From Ichthyophis bannanicus (lineage: Eukaryota; Chordata; Amphibia; Gymnophiona; Ichthyophiidae): 64,000 bases of DNA. Position numbers and translations under genes: made by a program. Below are positions 44,415-55,046 of the stretch, piece by piece. The stretch covers positions 1,304,387,519 to 1,304,451,518 of the forward strand of contig CM066033.1 in assembly GCA_033557465.1 (NCBI GenBank), given 5' to 3'. The notes below the pieces were generated by a model. The model had not been told where the DNA came from. It saw only the letters and a program-made list of their open reading frames with translations, and did no database searches. Numbering within the stretch: the first letter of the stretch is position 1; each line of letters begins with the position of its first letter.

Positions 44415-44703
44415 AGGGAGGAGTGGCCTAGTGGTTGGGGCAAGGTACTACAGGCCGGAAGGTCAGTGGTTCAAATCCCACTAGAGGACAGCAACCTTGG
44501 GCCGGAAGGACTGGGGTTTCTAGTCCCACAGGTGCTCCTTGTGGTCTTGGGCAAGCCACTTAACCCTCCATTGCCCATGTTCCCTGTAAGTATTAGTCTA
44601 TGTGTCTCATATCCCCTCGTGTTAAATGTATCCCCCAACCGCTTTGACTCGGTGAAAAGCGGGATATAAATGCAGCTAAATAAATAAATAAATAAATAAA
44701 TTC
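44415..44703 (+). mobile_element. tRNA-derived SINE, duplicated-arm subtype
   Basis: A box GTGGCCTAGTGGTTGG (about 44423), B box GGTTCAAATCC (44468-44478), then a second arm (GGCCGGAAGGACTGGGG, 44500-44528) parallel to the first (GGCCGGAAGGTCAGTGG, 44453-44481). Then comes the core and an L2-like tail with ACCGCTTT/AAAGCGGG and AAATAAATAAATAAATAAAT. Same subtype as 7112-7399. Confidence 0.85.
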
Positions 44704-44821
44704 AACACGATCTCATGTCTCAGGAACAGGGATCTCTCTTGCACCCCAACCTCCAGGCCCTTCATCTGATGGCCTGGCTGCTGAAAGGGTAGTCCTGGCT
44801 CCCCTACTACTGCCTAGAGAG

Positions 44822-45829
44822 GTGGAAGACGTAGTCTTAGCCTCTAGACGGCAATCCACCAGGAAATCCTACGCTCTTAAGTGGCGTAGATTCTCCGCAT
44901 GGTGTGCTCAGCACAGCGAGAATCCCTTCTCGTGCTTGGTAGCGGTAGTATTGCAATATTTGCTTTACCTCTCCAATCTAGGCCTTAAGTCCAACTCTGT
45001 CAGGGTTCACCTCAGTGCTCTCTCAGCGCACCACTCGCCGGTGGACGGAAGGCCTCTTTCCAACCACTCTTTGGTGGCTCGTTTTCTCAGAGGCCTCCTC
45101 CTGCTTAAGCCTCCTTTACGTCCACCAGCCCCTGAGTGGGATCTGAATGTGGTCTTACAGTGGATTACTTGTCCGCCATTTGAACCTATGGCTACCTGCC
45201 CTCTCCGTTTTCTCTCCTGGAAAACTTTGTTTCTGGTAGCTCTTACCTCTGCTAGGCGGGTAAGTGAACTTCAGGCACTAGTGTCTGATCCCCCTTACAC
45301 TAGGTTCTACCGGAATAGGGTAGTCTTACGGACTCACCCGAAGTTTCTCCCTAAGGTTGTCTCCCCTTTTCACCTCAATCAGCAGGTGGTTCTTCCGACC
45401 TTCTTTCCCAGGCCGCATGCCAACCGGGCTGAGATGGTCCTGCATACTCTGGACTGTAGGAGAGCGTTATCCTTCTACCTTGACCGTACACGGGAGCATC
45501 GGAGGGCTGTTCAGCTCTTCGTTTCTTTTGACCCCAATAAGTTGGGGTTACCTGTCTCCAAGCGTACTATGTCCATATGGGTCGCTGACTGTATCGCCTG
45601 GGCTTATGGGGCAGCCGGCCTCTCGTTGGAGGGTCGAGTCACGGCTCATCGTGTCAGGGCGAAGGCTGCGTCAGTGGCTCATCTCCGCTCTGTTCCGTTG
45701 GCAGACATCTGCCGGGCCGCTACTTGGTCTTCAAGCCAGACTTTTGCGGCCCATTACTGCCTTGAGAGGGAGTTCCTCAGGGACAGTGCTTTCGGACAGG
45801 CAGTACTCCATAATCTCTTTGGGGTTTAG
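44822..45829 (+). CDS. DIRS tyrosine recombinase
   Basis: About 335 codons without interruption, ending at TAG 45827-45829. An N-terminal SAM-like DNA-binding part (RRQSTRKSYALKWRRFSAWC) is followed by a catalytic domain. Counting from the GTG at 44822, catalytic residues are present: Arg in TSARRVSEL (145/146), HRVR (His276, Arg279) and the HY pair (His311, nucleophile Tyr312), with DICRAATWSS between. It would integrate a circular DNA copy by site-specific recombination, without target duplication. The frame is open upstream of 44822 and overlaps the end of the polymerase frame by at least 60 nt; no ATG was seen upstream, so the true start is unknown. The rest of the element is missing, so it is an orphan. 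Confidence 0.85.
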   Translation: MEDVVLASRRQSTRKSYALKWRRFSAWCAQHSENPFSCLVAVVLQYLLYLSNLGLKSNSVRVHLSALSAHHSPVDGRPLSNHSLVARFLRGLLLLKPPLRPPAPEWDLNVVLQWITCPPFEPMATCPLRFLSWKTLFLVALTSARRVSELQALVSDPPYTRFYRNRVVLRTHPKFLPKVVSPFHLNQQVVLPTFFPRPHANRAEMVLHTLDCRRALSFYLDRTREHRRAVQLFVSFDPNKLGLPVSKRTMSIWVADCIAWAYGAAGLSLEGRVTAHRVRAKAASVAHLRSVPLADICRAATWSSSQTFAAHYCLEREFLRDSAFGQAVLHNLFGV

Positions 45830-45964
45830 GCAACTCCTACCCTCCGGCCCTGGTGTTGGGCTACCGGTCGGGGGTGTTCTCAGAGAAGATTCCTTCCTTA
45901 CGTACTGACGAGCTAGAGGGAGCTCATTTTTTCGGCTTGAGGTCTCCGGTAGCCTTAAGCTGGG

Positions 45965-46334
45965 GAGTCCCATATGTGAGGACTGACTTCCTGCTTGGTC
46001 CTGGAGAAAGAGTAGTTACTCACCTGTAACAGGTGTTCTCCAGGAGCAGCAGGAATCAGTCCTCACAACCCTTCCTCCTCCCCTTGGAGTTGCAGTCATA
46101 GGATTTATTTTTGCTAATTTTTTGCTGTCTTTTAGCTATGTCATCAGACTGAGCAAGATGGCACCCTTGGGCAGGAAGGGGACCGCGCATGCGCGCTGCA
46201 ATTCCCAAAGGCTTTCTTTGAAAGCTGGGGAAATGCTCCGCACGGGGGCTCCGTCGGCGCCGACGTCACCCATATGTGAGGACTGATTCCTGCTGCTCCT
46301 GGAGACCACCTGTTACAGGTGAGTAACTACTCTT
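45965..46334. repeat. DIRS internal complementary region and right terminal repeat
   Basis: GAGTAGTTACTCACCTGTAA near 46009-46028 is the reverse complement of the element's last bases (TTACAGGTGAGTAACTACTC near 46313-46332). The right repeat holds GTCGGCGCCGAC next to CCCATATGTGAGGACTG. Confidence 0.8.
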
Positions 46335-47059
46335 TATCACCAACTCCACACACAAGGTGGAAAACCTTCTTGACCTCATTTTATACCCCACGATTTCCAC
46401 TTCATAATACCCCACCTCTGATAACTCCTGTTCCCTGTTCCGATCACCACCTCATTGAATTCACGCTTGAAATCAAACAGTCGCAAACTAGTACAGAGCA
46501 AAATCATCCCAAACTATACTCCAAATACAAACCTTTCAGAAAGGAAACCTTCACTGAAGAGCTCCTTATGTCCATTGACTTAAATACAAATGACTTGGAT
46601 GCACTTGTAAACAATTGGAATACTTCCATCAACAATATAGGTACAAAACCACAGAATTCACAAAACATGTCTAAAAACCCTTTCAAACAGTGGTTCTCCC
46701 ATGATTTAAAACTTATGAAAAGGAAGCTGAGAAAGAATGTTCCTGGCGAGCCATGAAAACACCAAATAATAGAGAGAAATACATGCTCATGCTCTTCAGA
46801 TATCGTCATCATATTAACCTAGCCAAAAATACTATCACACAAAGCTTCTCACGAGATCAATTAACAAGCCAAAAGACCTATTTGCTATAGTAAAATCCCT
46901 CACATCTCAGTCAAACTCCCCTTTTGCATTGCCCAACATCTCACCACAAACACTTGCAGACTTTTACATGTCTAAAATAAACTCCACAGTTCATCCATCA
47001 ATCCATTGTCCAATAGCACATTATCGCCTTCTGAATCCTGGGAAAAGTTCCATCCAATA

Positions 47060-49292
47060 TATCTATTTATTTAGCTGTATTTATATACCGCTTTTCACCG
47101 GGTCAAAGCGGTGTTACATGGGGGTGGGGGAATTAAGTACAAGGGTGGGGCCATCACCAGGGAGGCAACATTGATGATTTTGACATAGGAAAGACTTTGG
47201 ATATAAGACAAACGTTGGACAAAGACAGGTTAGAGTAGCTTTGAGTTAGAGGTTCATTGTGGGTGAGATCGGGGGTTTGTGGGTTTTTCGGTGGGGTTCG
47301 AGTTGAAGTATTCCTGAAAAAGGATGGTTTTTAGCTGTTTTCTGAAAGATAGTAGGTCGGTATTGCTTCTGAGATAGCTCGGTAGAGAGTTCCATAAGGA
47401 CGGAGCATAAAGTTCGAAGGCTCGATTGCAGGTCCGTTGTGAGCATTTGGTTCTTTTGTGAGGGACGGTGAGGAAAATGCTGGAGGTTTGTCTAGTAGAT
47501 CTGCCGTGGGTTGGGCGAGCCAGTAGGGTGCGAAGCTGGGTGTCTTGTGTTTGATGGAGAGCTTTGTGGGTGAGGAGGATGGCTTTGTATTTTGTCTGTG
47601 CTTCGAGGGGGAGAATGTGTAGTTCTTTCAGAATTGGGGTGATATAGTCAGTTTTCTTTGCCCTCTGAATGATTCTCGCGGTGGTGTTTAATGCAGTTTG
47701 GAGGGGGTTGGTGTGGGTGGCTGGAAGGCCATGGTAGATTATGTTGCAGTAGTCCAGATGTGGGAGTGTCATGGCTTGCATCACTGTTCGGAAGTCTTGA
47801 TGTTCCAGGAGGGGTCTGAGACGTTGCACTGTTCGTGCCTTGTGAAATATAGTTCCGGAGGTTTTAGTGATCTGTTGTTTTAAGGTGAGGGCTTGGTCAA
47901 TAATAATGCCCAGGTATCTTATCTGTGGTTGTATTCGGATGCTTGGAGTTCCAATGGTGAGGTGTGTGGGTGGTGTGAAATCAGGGTCCTTTGTCACTAT
48001 GAGGGCTTCAGTTTTCTTTATGTTGATGGATAGGTTGTTTGTTTGTAACCAGTCAGAGACTGCGGTGAAGCATGCTGATAGGTGGTTGTTTGTAGGGTTT
48101 GTGGTTGTAATGGGGGCGTAGAGCATGATATCGTCAGCGTAGATGTGGAAGCTGATGTTGTGGGTGCGTATGATGGTGCAGAGTGGCTGGAGGTAAATAT
48201 TGAAGAGCATGGCTGATAGTGTGGATCCTTAGGGTACTCCCTGGTATTGCTGGAATGGGGGGGAAGTTGAGGTGCTGGTGCGGATGAGTTGTTGTCTGTT
48301 TGTCAGGTAGGATTGGAACCACTTCAGCACGGTGTCCTTGATCCCAATAGTTTGTAGTCGGTGTATGAGGATGTTGTGGGAGATGGTGTCAAAGGCTGCA
48401 GATATATCAAGGAAGATCATGGCGTATCCGGACTGTCTCCCTTGAGTTCCTGTGAGGAGGGTGTTCATCAGCGTGGTCATGAGGGTCTCGACCCCATGTA
48501 GTGGTCGGAAGCCATGTTGTTGAGGGTCCAGTATGTTGTTAACATCCAGGTGTTCCTGAAGCTGCTGCTGGACGATCTTCTCGATTATTTTGGCTGTGAA
48601 AGGTAGACTTGCTATGGGTCTGTAGGATGTAGGGTCAAGAGGGTCCAGGTTTTGCTTTTTCAAGGAAGGTCGGATGATCGTGGTTTTAAGTGCGTCTGGC
48701 ATGTGTCCTCTGGAGAAGGATTCTTTGACGATACGGGTTAGTGGTGTGCTCAGTTCGTTTTTTGATTTCTTTATCCAGTCAGTGGGGCATGGGTCCAGCG
48801 GTGAGGTGGTGGTGTGGAGGCGTGAGATAGTGGCTGAAATTTCTTCTGTTGATGTTTCTTTGAAGGTAGTCCAGTTACTGTGCAGGTTGGGGTGGAGGTT
48901 CTCCGTAGTTGACTGTGCGGTTGGGTGCGGGTTTTGTGGTTGTTGTAGCTGTTTATTTTGACGGGCCAGTAGTTCTGGTGGGATCTGCGGTAATTGGTCA
49001 GAGCTGTGTGGTGTTTTTGTCAGCTTTTTGATTATCTGAAAGAGCTCTCGAGGTTTGTTTATGGAGGTATTGATGATTTTCATGTGGTAGATTTTCTTCG
49101 CTTTGTCAGTCTCATAGTGATACGCGTTGAGTTCATAAAGGTATTTTATTTTGTCATTTTCATTGTTGGTTTTCCTCCATTTTCTCTCAGTTTTCCTGAG
49201 TTTTGTTTTTAGCTTTCGGAGACTGGGAGTATACCATCTCGCCCTTTTGGAAGGGGGTCTGGTGCTGGTTAAGTTTGTTGAAGCTTCAGACG
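47060..49292 (-). mobile_element. L2 LINE copy, antisense, 5' truncated
   Basis: Its tail lies at 47060-47115 with the stem ACCGCTTT (47087-47094) and AAAGCGGT (47105-47112); the 5' limit is near 49292, after which the older plus-strand L2 resumes. The endonuclease region is absent. The reverse transcriptase is almost intact, so this copy is much younger than its host. Confidence 0.85.
47254..49083 (-). pseudogene. L2 reverse transcriptase, single nonsense codon
   Basis: One minus-strand frame of about 610 codons with a single TAA at 48229-48231, where the conserved QGVPQGS motif should have CAA. It includes RPIASLPFTAKIIEKIVQQQ, the first catalytic Asp in MIFLDISAAFDTISH, the YADD motif in FHIYADDIMLYAPI, then IRYLGIIIDQALTLKQQI, LPHLDYCNIIYHGLP, and the C-terminal LWNSLPSYLRSNTDLLSFRK. 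This order and ending are those of L2 proteins. Function: target-primed reverse transcription of L2 RNA. The C-to-T origin of the stop suggests simple decay after insertion. Confidence 0.9.
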
Positions 49293-50186
49293 CTAGAGCC
49301 CCTTAAAAAGACAATTGCAAATATGAACACCACAACATCAAAAGCAGATCTATGTCCAGTTAAATGGATCAATGATACAATTACTGAAATAGCCCCTATC
49401 ATACTAGAAATTGTCAATAAATCACTTTCTCAAGGTTACATGCTTCTTGAGCTCAATAAAGCTGTCATACGTCCAATCCTATAAAATAAAGCCCTTGACA
49501 AAACTTGTCTATCTTCCTACAGACCCATCTCTAGTCTACCCTAGAATTGAAAAAAAAACATCTACATGTAATTGCAAGACCACATTGACCTCCATGCTCC
49601 ACTTGATGATAACCAATTTGGGTTCAGACCCTACCACAGTGTTGAGACAATAAGATCATTAAGGGAACCAATAACAATAATCAAGCCTTCATTCTAATTT
49701 TCCTCGACATAGCTGCAGCATTTGATTCTGTCATCCACTCACTCCTGATACAAAGACTAAGACTAAGACAAATAGGTCTATGCAACACAGCACTAAAATG
49801 GTTTATATCCTATCTCTCTGAAAGATCCCAACAGGTCAGCATAGGACACATATTCTCTAACATTTACTCTCAAATCACTGGCTTACCTCAAGGATCTGCC
49901 CTTTCAGCACTCTTATGTAATATTATATTTATATATTATACATATATATATATATATATACAACCAGTCTGTCAAATCATAAAAAATTCAAGATTAATTA
50001 TGCCATCTACACAGATGACATAATGCTATTAATGCCATTCAACATTACCACACCCCACTTTGACTCTATAACATCCTGTTTTAAGGAAATCACAATCTGA
50101 TTTAAATTACAATCTGGTTTAAACATCAACTACAATAAAACTGAGGTTCTTATAATCACTAGGAACCAAACCTACAATCCACCACA
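49293..50186 (+). pseudogene. L2 reverse transcriptase, degenerate, host copy 3' part
   Basis: Continues the L2 broken at 47055: MNTTTSKADLCPVKWI, SQGYMLLELNKAVIRPIL, then after frameshifts FLDIAAAFDSVIHSLL and GLPQGSALSALL, YTDDIMLL (one change in YADD) and KTEVLIITRNQ. A short TA microsatellite lies near 49940-49962. It ends where the open frame at 50190 begins. Confidence 0.75.
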
Positions 50187-50189
50187 AAG

Positions 50190-50798
50190 GTGGTACCTCG
50201 TGATAAAATTCTATTACCACCTCTCCACATTAAGTTGGGTCTCATTAAGCAATTCATCAAGTCCCTTCCAAAAGATGGTGAGTGCTTTCGGTACCTTTGC
50301 TCAAAGTTCCCCCGACTTTCTGAAGCAAAGCTAAAGGAAGGAGTGTTTGTTGGCCCTGATATAAGGAAACTCATTTCAGATGGAGCATTCGCTGAAACGA
50401 TGTCTGAGAAGGAAAAAGAAGCCTGGGATTCCTTCAAGGATGTTATTCTCAAATTCTTGGGGAACAGGCGGGATGAGAACTATAAGGATATTGTTGCCAG
50501 GATGCTCAATGCCTTCAAAGAACAAGGCTGTAACATGAGCCTGAAAGTCCATTTCTTGCACTCCCATGTGAACTACTTTCCCGAAAACTTGGGGGCGTAC
50601 AGTGAAGAACAAGGTGAAAGGTTTCACCAGGACATCAAGGACGCAGAGAGAAGGTACCAAGGAAGATGGAACACCACTATGATGGCTGATTTCTGCTGGT
50701 TGCTGCTGCGGGAAACCCCAGATGAAAAATACGCCAAGCAGCGCACCAAGAGAAGCATTCGGGGGAAGAAGAAACGGGCCCACCAGGAGATTGATTGA
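50190..50798 (+). CDS. Transposon-type protein, C-terminal part, unbroken
   Basis: An uninterrupted 202-codon frame, open upstream to about 50168, starting at the first ATG. The sequence VPRDKILLPPLHIKLGLIK is followed by FPRLSEAKLKEGVFVGPDIR, a helical middle, HFLHSHVNYFPENLG, SEEQGERFHQDIKDAERRYQ and MMADFCWLLLRE, and a Lys/Arg-rich end. I associate this pattern with a widespread family of uncharacterised proteins from repetitive elements in arthropods and other animals; the His, Asp and Glu clusters look catalytic or metal-binding, but the reaction is unknown to me. It has no similarity to the flanking L2 or CR1. AATAAA lies about 60 nt downstream. The N-terminal part is missing or begins in the upstream exon or element. 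Confidence 0.6.
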   Translation: MVPRDKILLPPLHIKLGLIKQFIKSLPKDGECFRYLCSKFPRLSEAKLKEGVFVGPDIRKLISDGAFAETMSEKEKEAWDSFKDVILKFLGNRRDENYKDIVARMLNAFKEQGCNMSLKVHFLHSHVNYFPENLGAYSEEQGERFHQDIKDAERRYQGRWNTTMMADFCWLLLRETPDEKYAKQRTKRSIRGKKKRAHQEID

Positions 50799-51542
50799 CC
50801 CAAGAATGACTTTAAAATCTAAACTGTGTTGACAAATATCGTGTTTTTACTAAACTTTGAAATAAAAATTTGCTATATTACCACAGTGTCGGATCTCATT
50901 TATTAGAATTTTATTTTCACACCATCGGGTGTTTGTCTTCATGTATTGCAATGGTGCGGTTTGCGTTTTCTATTCTTACATACATACCTGTACAACATTT
51001 TTTGCACATTTCTTTGCTTTGCTTTGTGTCTAACCTCGCTCTTATATGCTCAATGTTTGTGCACATGTATGTGGCTGTTTTAAGTGCAGACAATTTTGCT
51101 ACCATCACAGTGTGTTTTGTTGACATTACTCTATTCTTATGTGCTGCCTTGTTACAATTTTCTTTATTCTTATTTGAATAACTACTAAACAATTAGTATA
51201 ACGAATTCATCCAATAAACTTTTATCTCGATCGCACTCAATCTGAAACGTTCACCTCAAACTGCTAACCCAATGTAGCAAACAATCTGTACGTGATGGAG
51301 CAAATTGGTTACCAGATTTGGATTCAGCGCACCAAAAAATGTAAAAATCAATCGAAACATTAGAGGCAGTTTAAAAAATATTTTTTTTAGTGTACCTGTG
51401 TAATTGATCTGTGCTTACAATGAACAGGTAAAATAAAACTTGGGTATACATTAAACAGGTTTCATGAACAGTGAAACAGTGAACATGGGAACTATGTACA
51501 AAGCAACTAAATGCAGCTATATGTAGAGTTACATGAAACTAG
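50799..51542 (+). other. Probable 3' untranslated and terminal part of the same element
   Basis: AT-rich, with AATAAA near 50861 and near 51215 and no coding. Terminal inverted repeats were not recognised. The interval 51390-51540 has ACAGGT-containing sequence of unknown origin. Confidence 0.4.
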
Positions 51543-52350
51543 GTAAATACCTAGGTAGAAATACCTTGGTGTGATTATTTCTGAAGATCTCAAGGTGGCA
51601 AAACAGTGCAACAAGGCGGTGGCAAAAGCCAGGAGGATGTTGGGCTGCATACAAAGAGGAATCACCAGCAGAAAGGAAGAGGTACTTATGCCACTGTACA
51701 AGTCACTGGTGAGGCCTCACTTGGAGTACTGTGTTCAGTTTTGGAGACCGTATCTTGCAAAGGATGTAAAAAGACTGGAAACTGTTCAGAGGAATGTGAC
51801 CGAAATGATTTGGAGCCTGCGTCAGAAGCCTTATGAGAAGAGACTTGAAGATCTAAACATGTACACTTTGGAAGAGAGAAGGGACAGGGGAGATATGATT
51901 CAGACCTTTAAATACTTAAAGGGAAATAATGAACAAACAAACCTCTTCCAAAGACGGGGAAGCTGTAAAACTAGAGGGCATAACAGGAAGCTGCAAGGTG
52001 GTAAATTGAAAGGCAATGTCAGGAAATACTTTTTCACTGAAAGGGTGGTGGATGCTTGGAATGCCCTCCTGATGGAAGTGGTGGGGGCAAACACGGTGAC
52101 GGAATTCAAAATAGCATGGGACAGACACAGTGGGTCCCTTTACAGCAACAAAATCAAAGTAAACTGAAACATCTCATTTCTCAACAAATAGGGGTGTCCT
52201 ACATGGAATGGTTGGTTCACCCTTAAACAGGGACGTGGGGAGGGGTGGCTTGCACGGAGCGGCAGGTGCACCTACGCTTGCCATCGTGCTGGGCAGACTA
52301 GATGGACCATACTGGTCTTTATCTGCCATCATTTACTATGTTACTATATA
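51543..52350 (+). mobile_element. CR1 LINE 3' end
   Basis: A 198-codon open piece (51571-52167) encodes ISEDLKVAKQCNKAVAKARR, YKSLVRPHLEYCVQFWRPYL and VVDAWNALLMEVVGANTVTE, the CR1 ORF2 C-terminus. It ends with GGACCATACTGGTCTTTATC and TGCCATCATTTACTATGTTAC. 5' truncated, well kept, and the same subfamily as 36240-38450. Confidence 0.9.
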
Positions 52351-52459
52351 AACTGCTTCGTATGTGTGTGTGCCCACTGTCCCTGCATGTAAAAGAATGT
52401 GTTGACGGCGCTTTGAGTCTGTGGAACTGTCAGGATCTATTGTTTCGCTTTGACTGCTG

Positions 52460-52660
52460 CTGCTCATTGGTTGATGATTGGGCCAGCTTGCTAACTAGTA
52501 TTCAAAAGAGAGCATTTTTTGTAGCTGCTCCATCTCTGTGGAACCTTCTTCTCAGAAAGATTTATTTAATCTCTGATTTTTTACAATTTCAGAAGGTAAG
52601 TAAAGTTTGACTTTTCCTTTCTGCTTTTGCAGATCATATTAGATAAATCCAGATATGCTG
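52460..52660 (+). mobile_element. LINE C-terminal coding fragment
   Basis: Encodes VAAPSLWNLLLRKIYLISDF, like the end of L2/Rex1-group reverse transcriptases. Limits are uncertain. Confidence 0.5.
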
Positions 52661-53214
52661 TAAGCCAGCTTTGGTTTTGTTCTTTTATATCTACAAACTT
52701 ACAATTATCCGCAAACCCCAACTGACTTTGAGTGTAGGAAGCTCTGCCTCAACATACAACAGACTTTTAAAATTAGGAAATGTTTAAGGACTGTGGCAGA
52801 TTCTAGCCGGTAGATGGCACATTAACACATCAAATGCAATGAAAAGTTTGCTCAGAGCCAAAGATCACTTGTCTTAAGCAGAACCAGGTGATTCAGCTGC
52901 TTTACCCTTACTATTGCATGGAAAATCTGCATAAAGGAAGGTATTTAACTAGAAGTATTTGCTATTGTACTTGGGATTTCTTTTATTTATAATTGGTGTG
53001 TTAGGACATGTTTAAGATACAGTTGTTAAGTACACCATCCAAGTTTATGTTATTTTTAGCCCTCGAATTCTGAATGTTCAATTATTTATTTTAGTTTTCT
53101 CACATTTATATTTTATAGTATGTGTAATATTATGAGGTCTATTCTGTACTGCTATTCACCCCTTCCATCCCTGGCAAAAGCCTCCCCATACAAACAAGGA
53201 GTTTGTATTAGAAG
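52661..53214. other. Unassigned region
   Basis: AT-rich, no recognised coding or repeat terminus. Confidence 0.3.
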
Positions 53215-53790
53215 GCTTAGATAGGGGTGGGAGGGGGTGTTGCGGAGGCGGAGTGAAGGCAGGCAATGGGCGGTCTGCAACCCCGGACGTACAGGGCCGA
53301 TTCTAAAGTCAGCCCTATATATCTAGGGCCTCAGATCTAGACAGGAGACTTATTCCACCTCGGAGGTGGAATAAGTCCCCCTGGACATTGGGGGATGGCA
53401 GGCCCCGGGCTGTGGCAGAGAGATGAGGGGGTACAGGGAGTTCCCAAGCCCAACCCTCACCATTGAAGGCCAGATCAGGGGTTGGGCTGCGGGGAAAGAA
53501 GACTGTAGTCGTCAGCCAGGGGTCATGGCTCCTGAATGGAGCCATGGTGCCATGGCAACGGGATGCCATGGCACCGTGGCTCCATCCAGGAGCTTGACTG
53601 AGTTAACCAGGCAGGAGTCTTTACATACAGGCCGATCTGAATCGGGTCCCAGCCTGCACGTACAGGCCCTAGACCCAATTCTGATCCCATGTGGCACGCC
53701 TAGCCCTGCGGAATCACAATCAGGTATGCCTCTATGCGTCCCGATTCCAATCGGACGCACAGGAGCCTGGATGTACACATTAGAATGTGC
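53215..53790. mobile_element. GC-rich hairpin repeat, relative of 40378-40968
   Basis: Shares ACGTACAGGGCCG and the hairpin TTATTCCACCTC/GAGGTGGAATAA (53349-53375) with the element at 40378. The limits are not defined because the terminal repeats are worn. Confidence 0.5.
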
Positions 53791-53884
53791 CTCCACATAT
53801 TTAAATTACCTGAATTTTGCTGGGCTGGTATTTTTAGCCCCCAGACCTTCTGCATTTTGTTGAAATCTCAGTCATTTTAGGTCT

Positions 53885-54215
53885 ATAAATTATATTTATT
53901 TTATTTTTATTTAGCATACATTTGTATACCGCTACTTCCAGCGATCAGTAGCGGTTTGATTAACAAAATGGATTTGTACAATCATGTCAAAATTTTTGCA
54001 GTATACACACATTGATTTGGAGGAGAAAGCACAGCACACTGGGAAAGGTCATATGGAAATGATTCAGACATTACATATTTACTTATTTACATAAACTGCC
54101 ACCATGTTTCATTGCCACCATGTTTCACTGCCACCATTACATATTTACATATTTACTTATTTACATAAACTGCCACCATGTTTCATTGCCACCATGTTTC
54201 ATTGCCACCATGTTT
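53885..54215 (-). mobile_element. L2-type tail with local tandem repeats
   Basis: Tail stem ACCGCTAC (53928-53935) and GTAGCGGT (53948-53955). At 54095-54215 the blocks CTGCCACCATGTTTCA and TTGCCACCATGTTTCA repeat several times. Confidence 0.7.
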
Positions 54216-54852
54216 ATAGTTTATTAAAATTTGATATACACCATTCCAGGTGAGCAGAGCGGTTTACATAAAACAATATATAAAAGAATCAGAAAGGAAC
54301 TCCAGTGTGAAGACAGCTTGTAATAGTATACACAGTCATACAAAAGAGGACAGATAATAAGAAAGAGGGATAGAGGAGAGTACGGAAGTATAAGAATTGA
54401 GTCCAAACAGGCAAACTATAGAGCTAAATCAAATGCTACCCTAAAAAGATAGGTTTTCAGAACTGATATAAATGCTTTTTAAGAAGGTTCTCGATGGAAA
54501 TCCAGTAGTACGTCAATCCAGAGGCTGGGTGTACAGAAATAGAAAGCTGAATGTCGAGTTGAGTTATATCTAGCTTGGGTGACAGGGGGACGGTAAAGGC
54601 AATTGGCATGAACAAAGCATAGAATACAGGGGGAGGGGGATAGAAACGTGGGGAATGATTAATGACAAAGGTAGGAAGGCGCACCAGTATGTAATGTTTT
54701 AGGAACAAAAGTCAGAATCTTTAACTGTATGCGTAATATACAGTAATATATAGACATTCAGTGATATTGTATCAGCAGTGGGGTCTTATGATCAAATCTG
54801 GACGCATGGGGAGTAGTCGGACAGCAGTGTTTTTTTAGTGCATAATCTAGAT

Positions 54853-55046
54853 CAGAGGTTCCCAACTCCAGTCCTGGAGGGCCAAACACCATTCAAGTTT
54901 TCAGGCTGTCCCTAATGAATATGCATGAGATACATTTGAATACAATGGGGGCAGTGCATGATAATGCATCTCATGCATATTTATTAGGGACAGCCTGAAA
55001 ACCTGAATGGTGTTTGGCCCTCCAGGACTGGAGTTGGGAACCTCTG
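54853..55046. mobile_element. 194-bp palindromic hAT-type MITE with 8-bp target duplication
   Basis: The two halves are nearly perfect inverted copies: left CAGAGGTTCCCAACTCCAG, right CTGGAGTTGGGAACCTCTG. Flanked by ATCTAGAT at 54845-54852 and 55047-55054. The 8-bp duplication and CAGAGGTT end fit hAT. Confidence 0.85.

Larger units (their letters stand above)
44705..46334 (+). mobile_element. DIRS element, 3' portion
   Basis: Contains the last ~30 codons of the reverse transcriptase-RNase H frame (MSQEQGSLLHPNLQALHLMA, stop near 44790), the tyrosine recombinase, an internal complementary region (about 45965-46075) and the right terminal repeat (about 46150-46334). All 5' parts are missing; it starts right after the SINE tail. 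The terminal sequences share the layout of the 20.5-kb element (CCCATATGTGAGGACTGA, ACCTGTTACAGGTGAG), but the family differs in detail. Confidence 0.85.
43490..50186 (+). mobile_element. L2 LINE copy with three nested insertions
   Basis: Parts of one L2 in plus orientation: leader (43490-44410), late endonuclease and linker (46335-47055; STHKVENLLDLI, then PVPCSDHHLIEFTLEIK), and reverse transcriptase (49293-50186; CPVKWINDTITEI, then FLDIAAAFDSVIH and YTDDIMLL). Between them lie a SINE (44415-44703), a DIRS fragment (44705-46334) and an antisense L2 (47060-49292). The early endonuclease is missing. An alternative is two unrelated L2 fragments that happen to be in order. Confidence 0.7.

Noticed and set aside
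49920..49965. TA-rich tract as a possible origin or MITE
   Set aside because: It is an ordinary short TA microsatellite within L2 remains.
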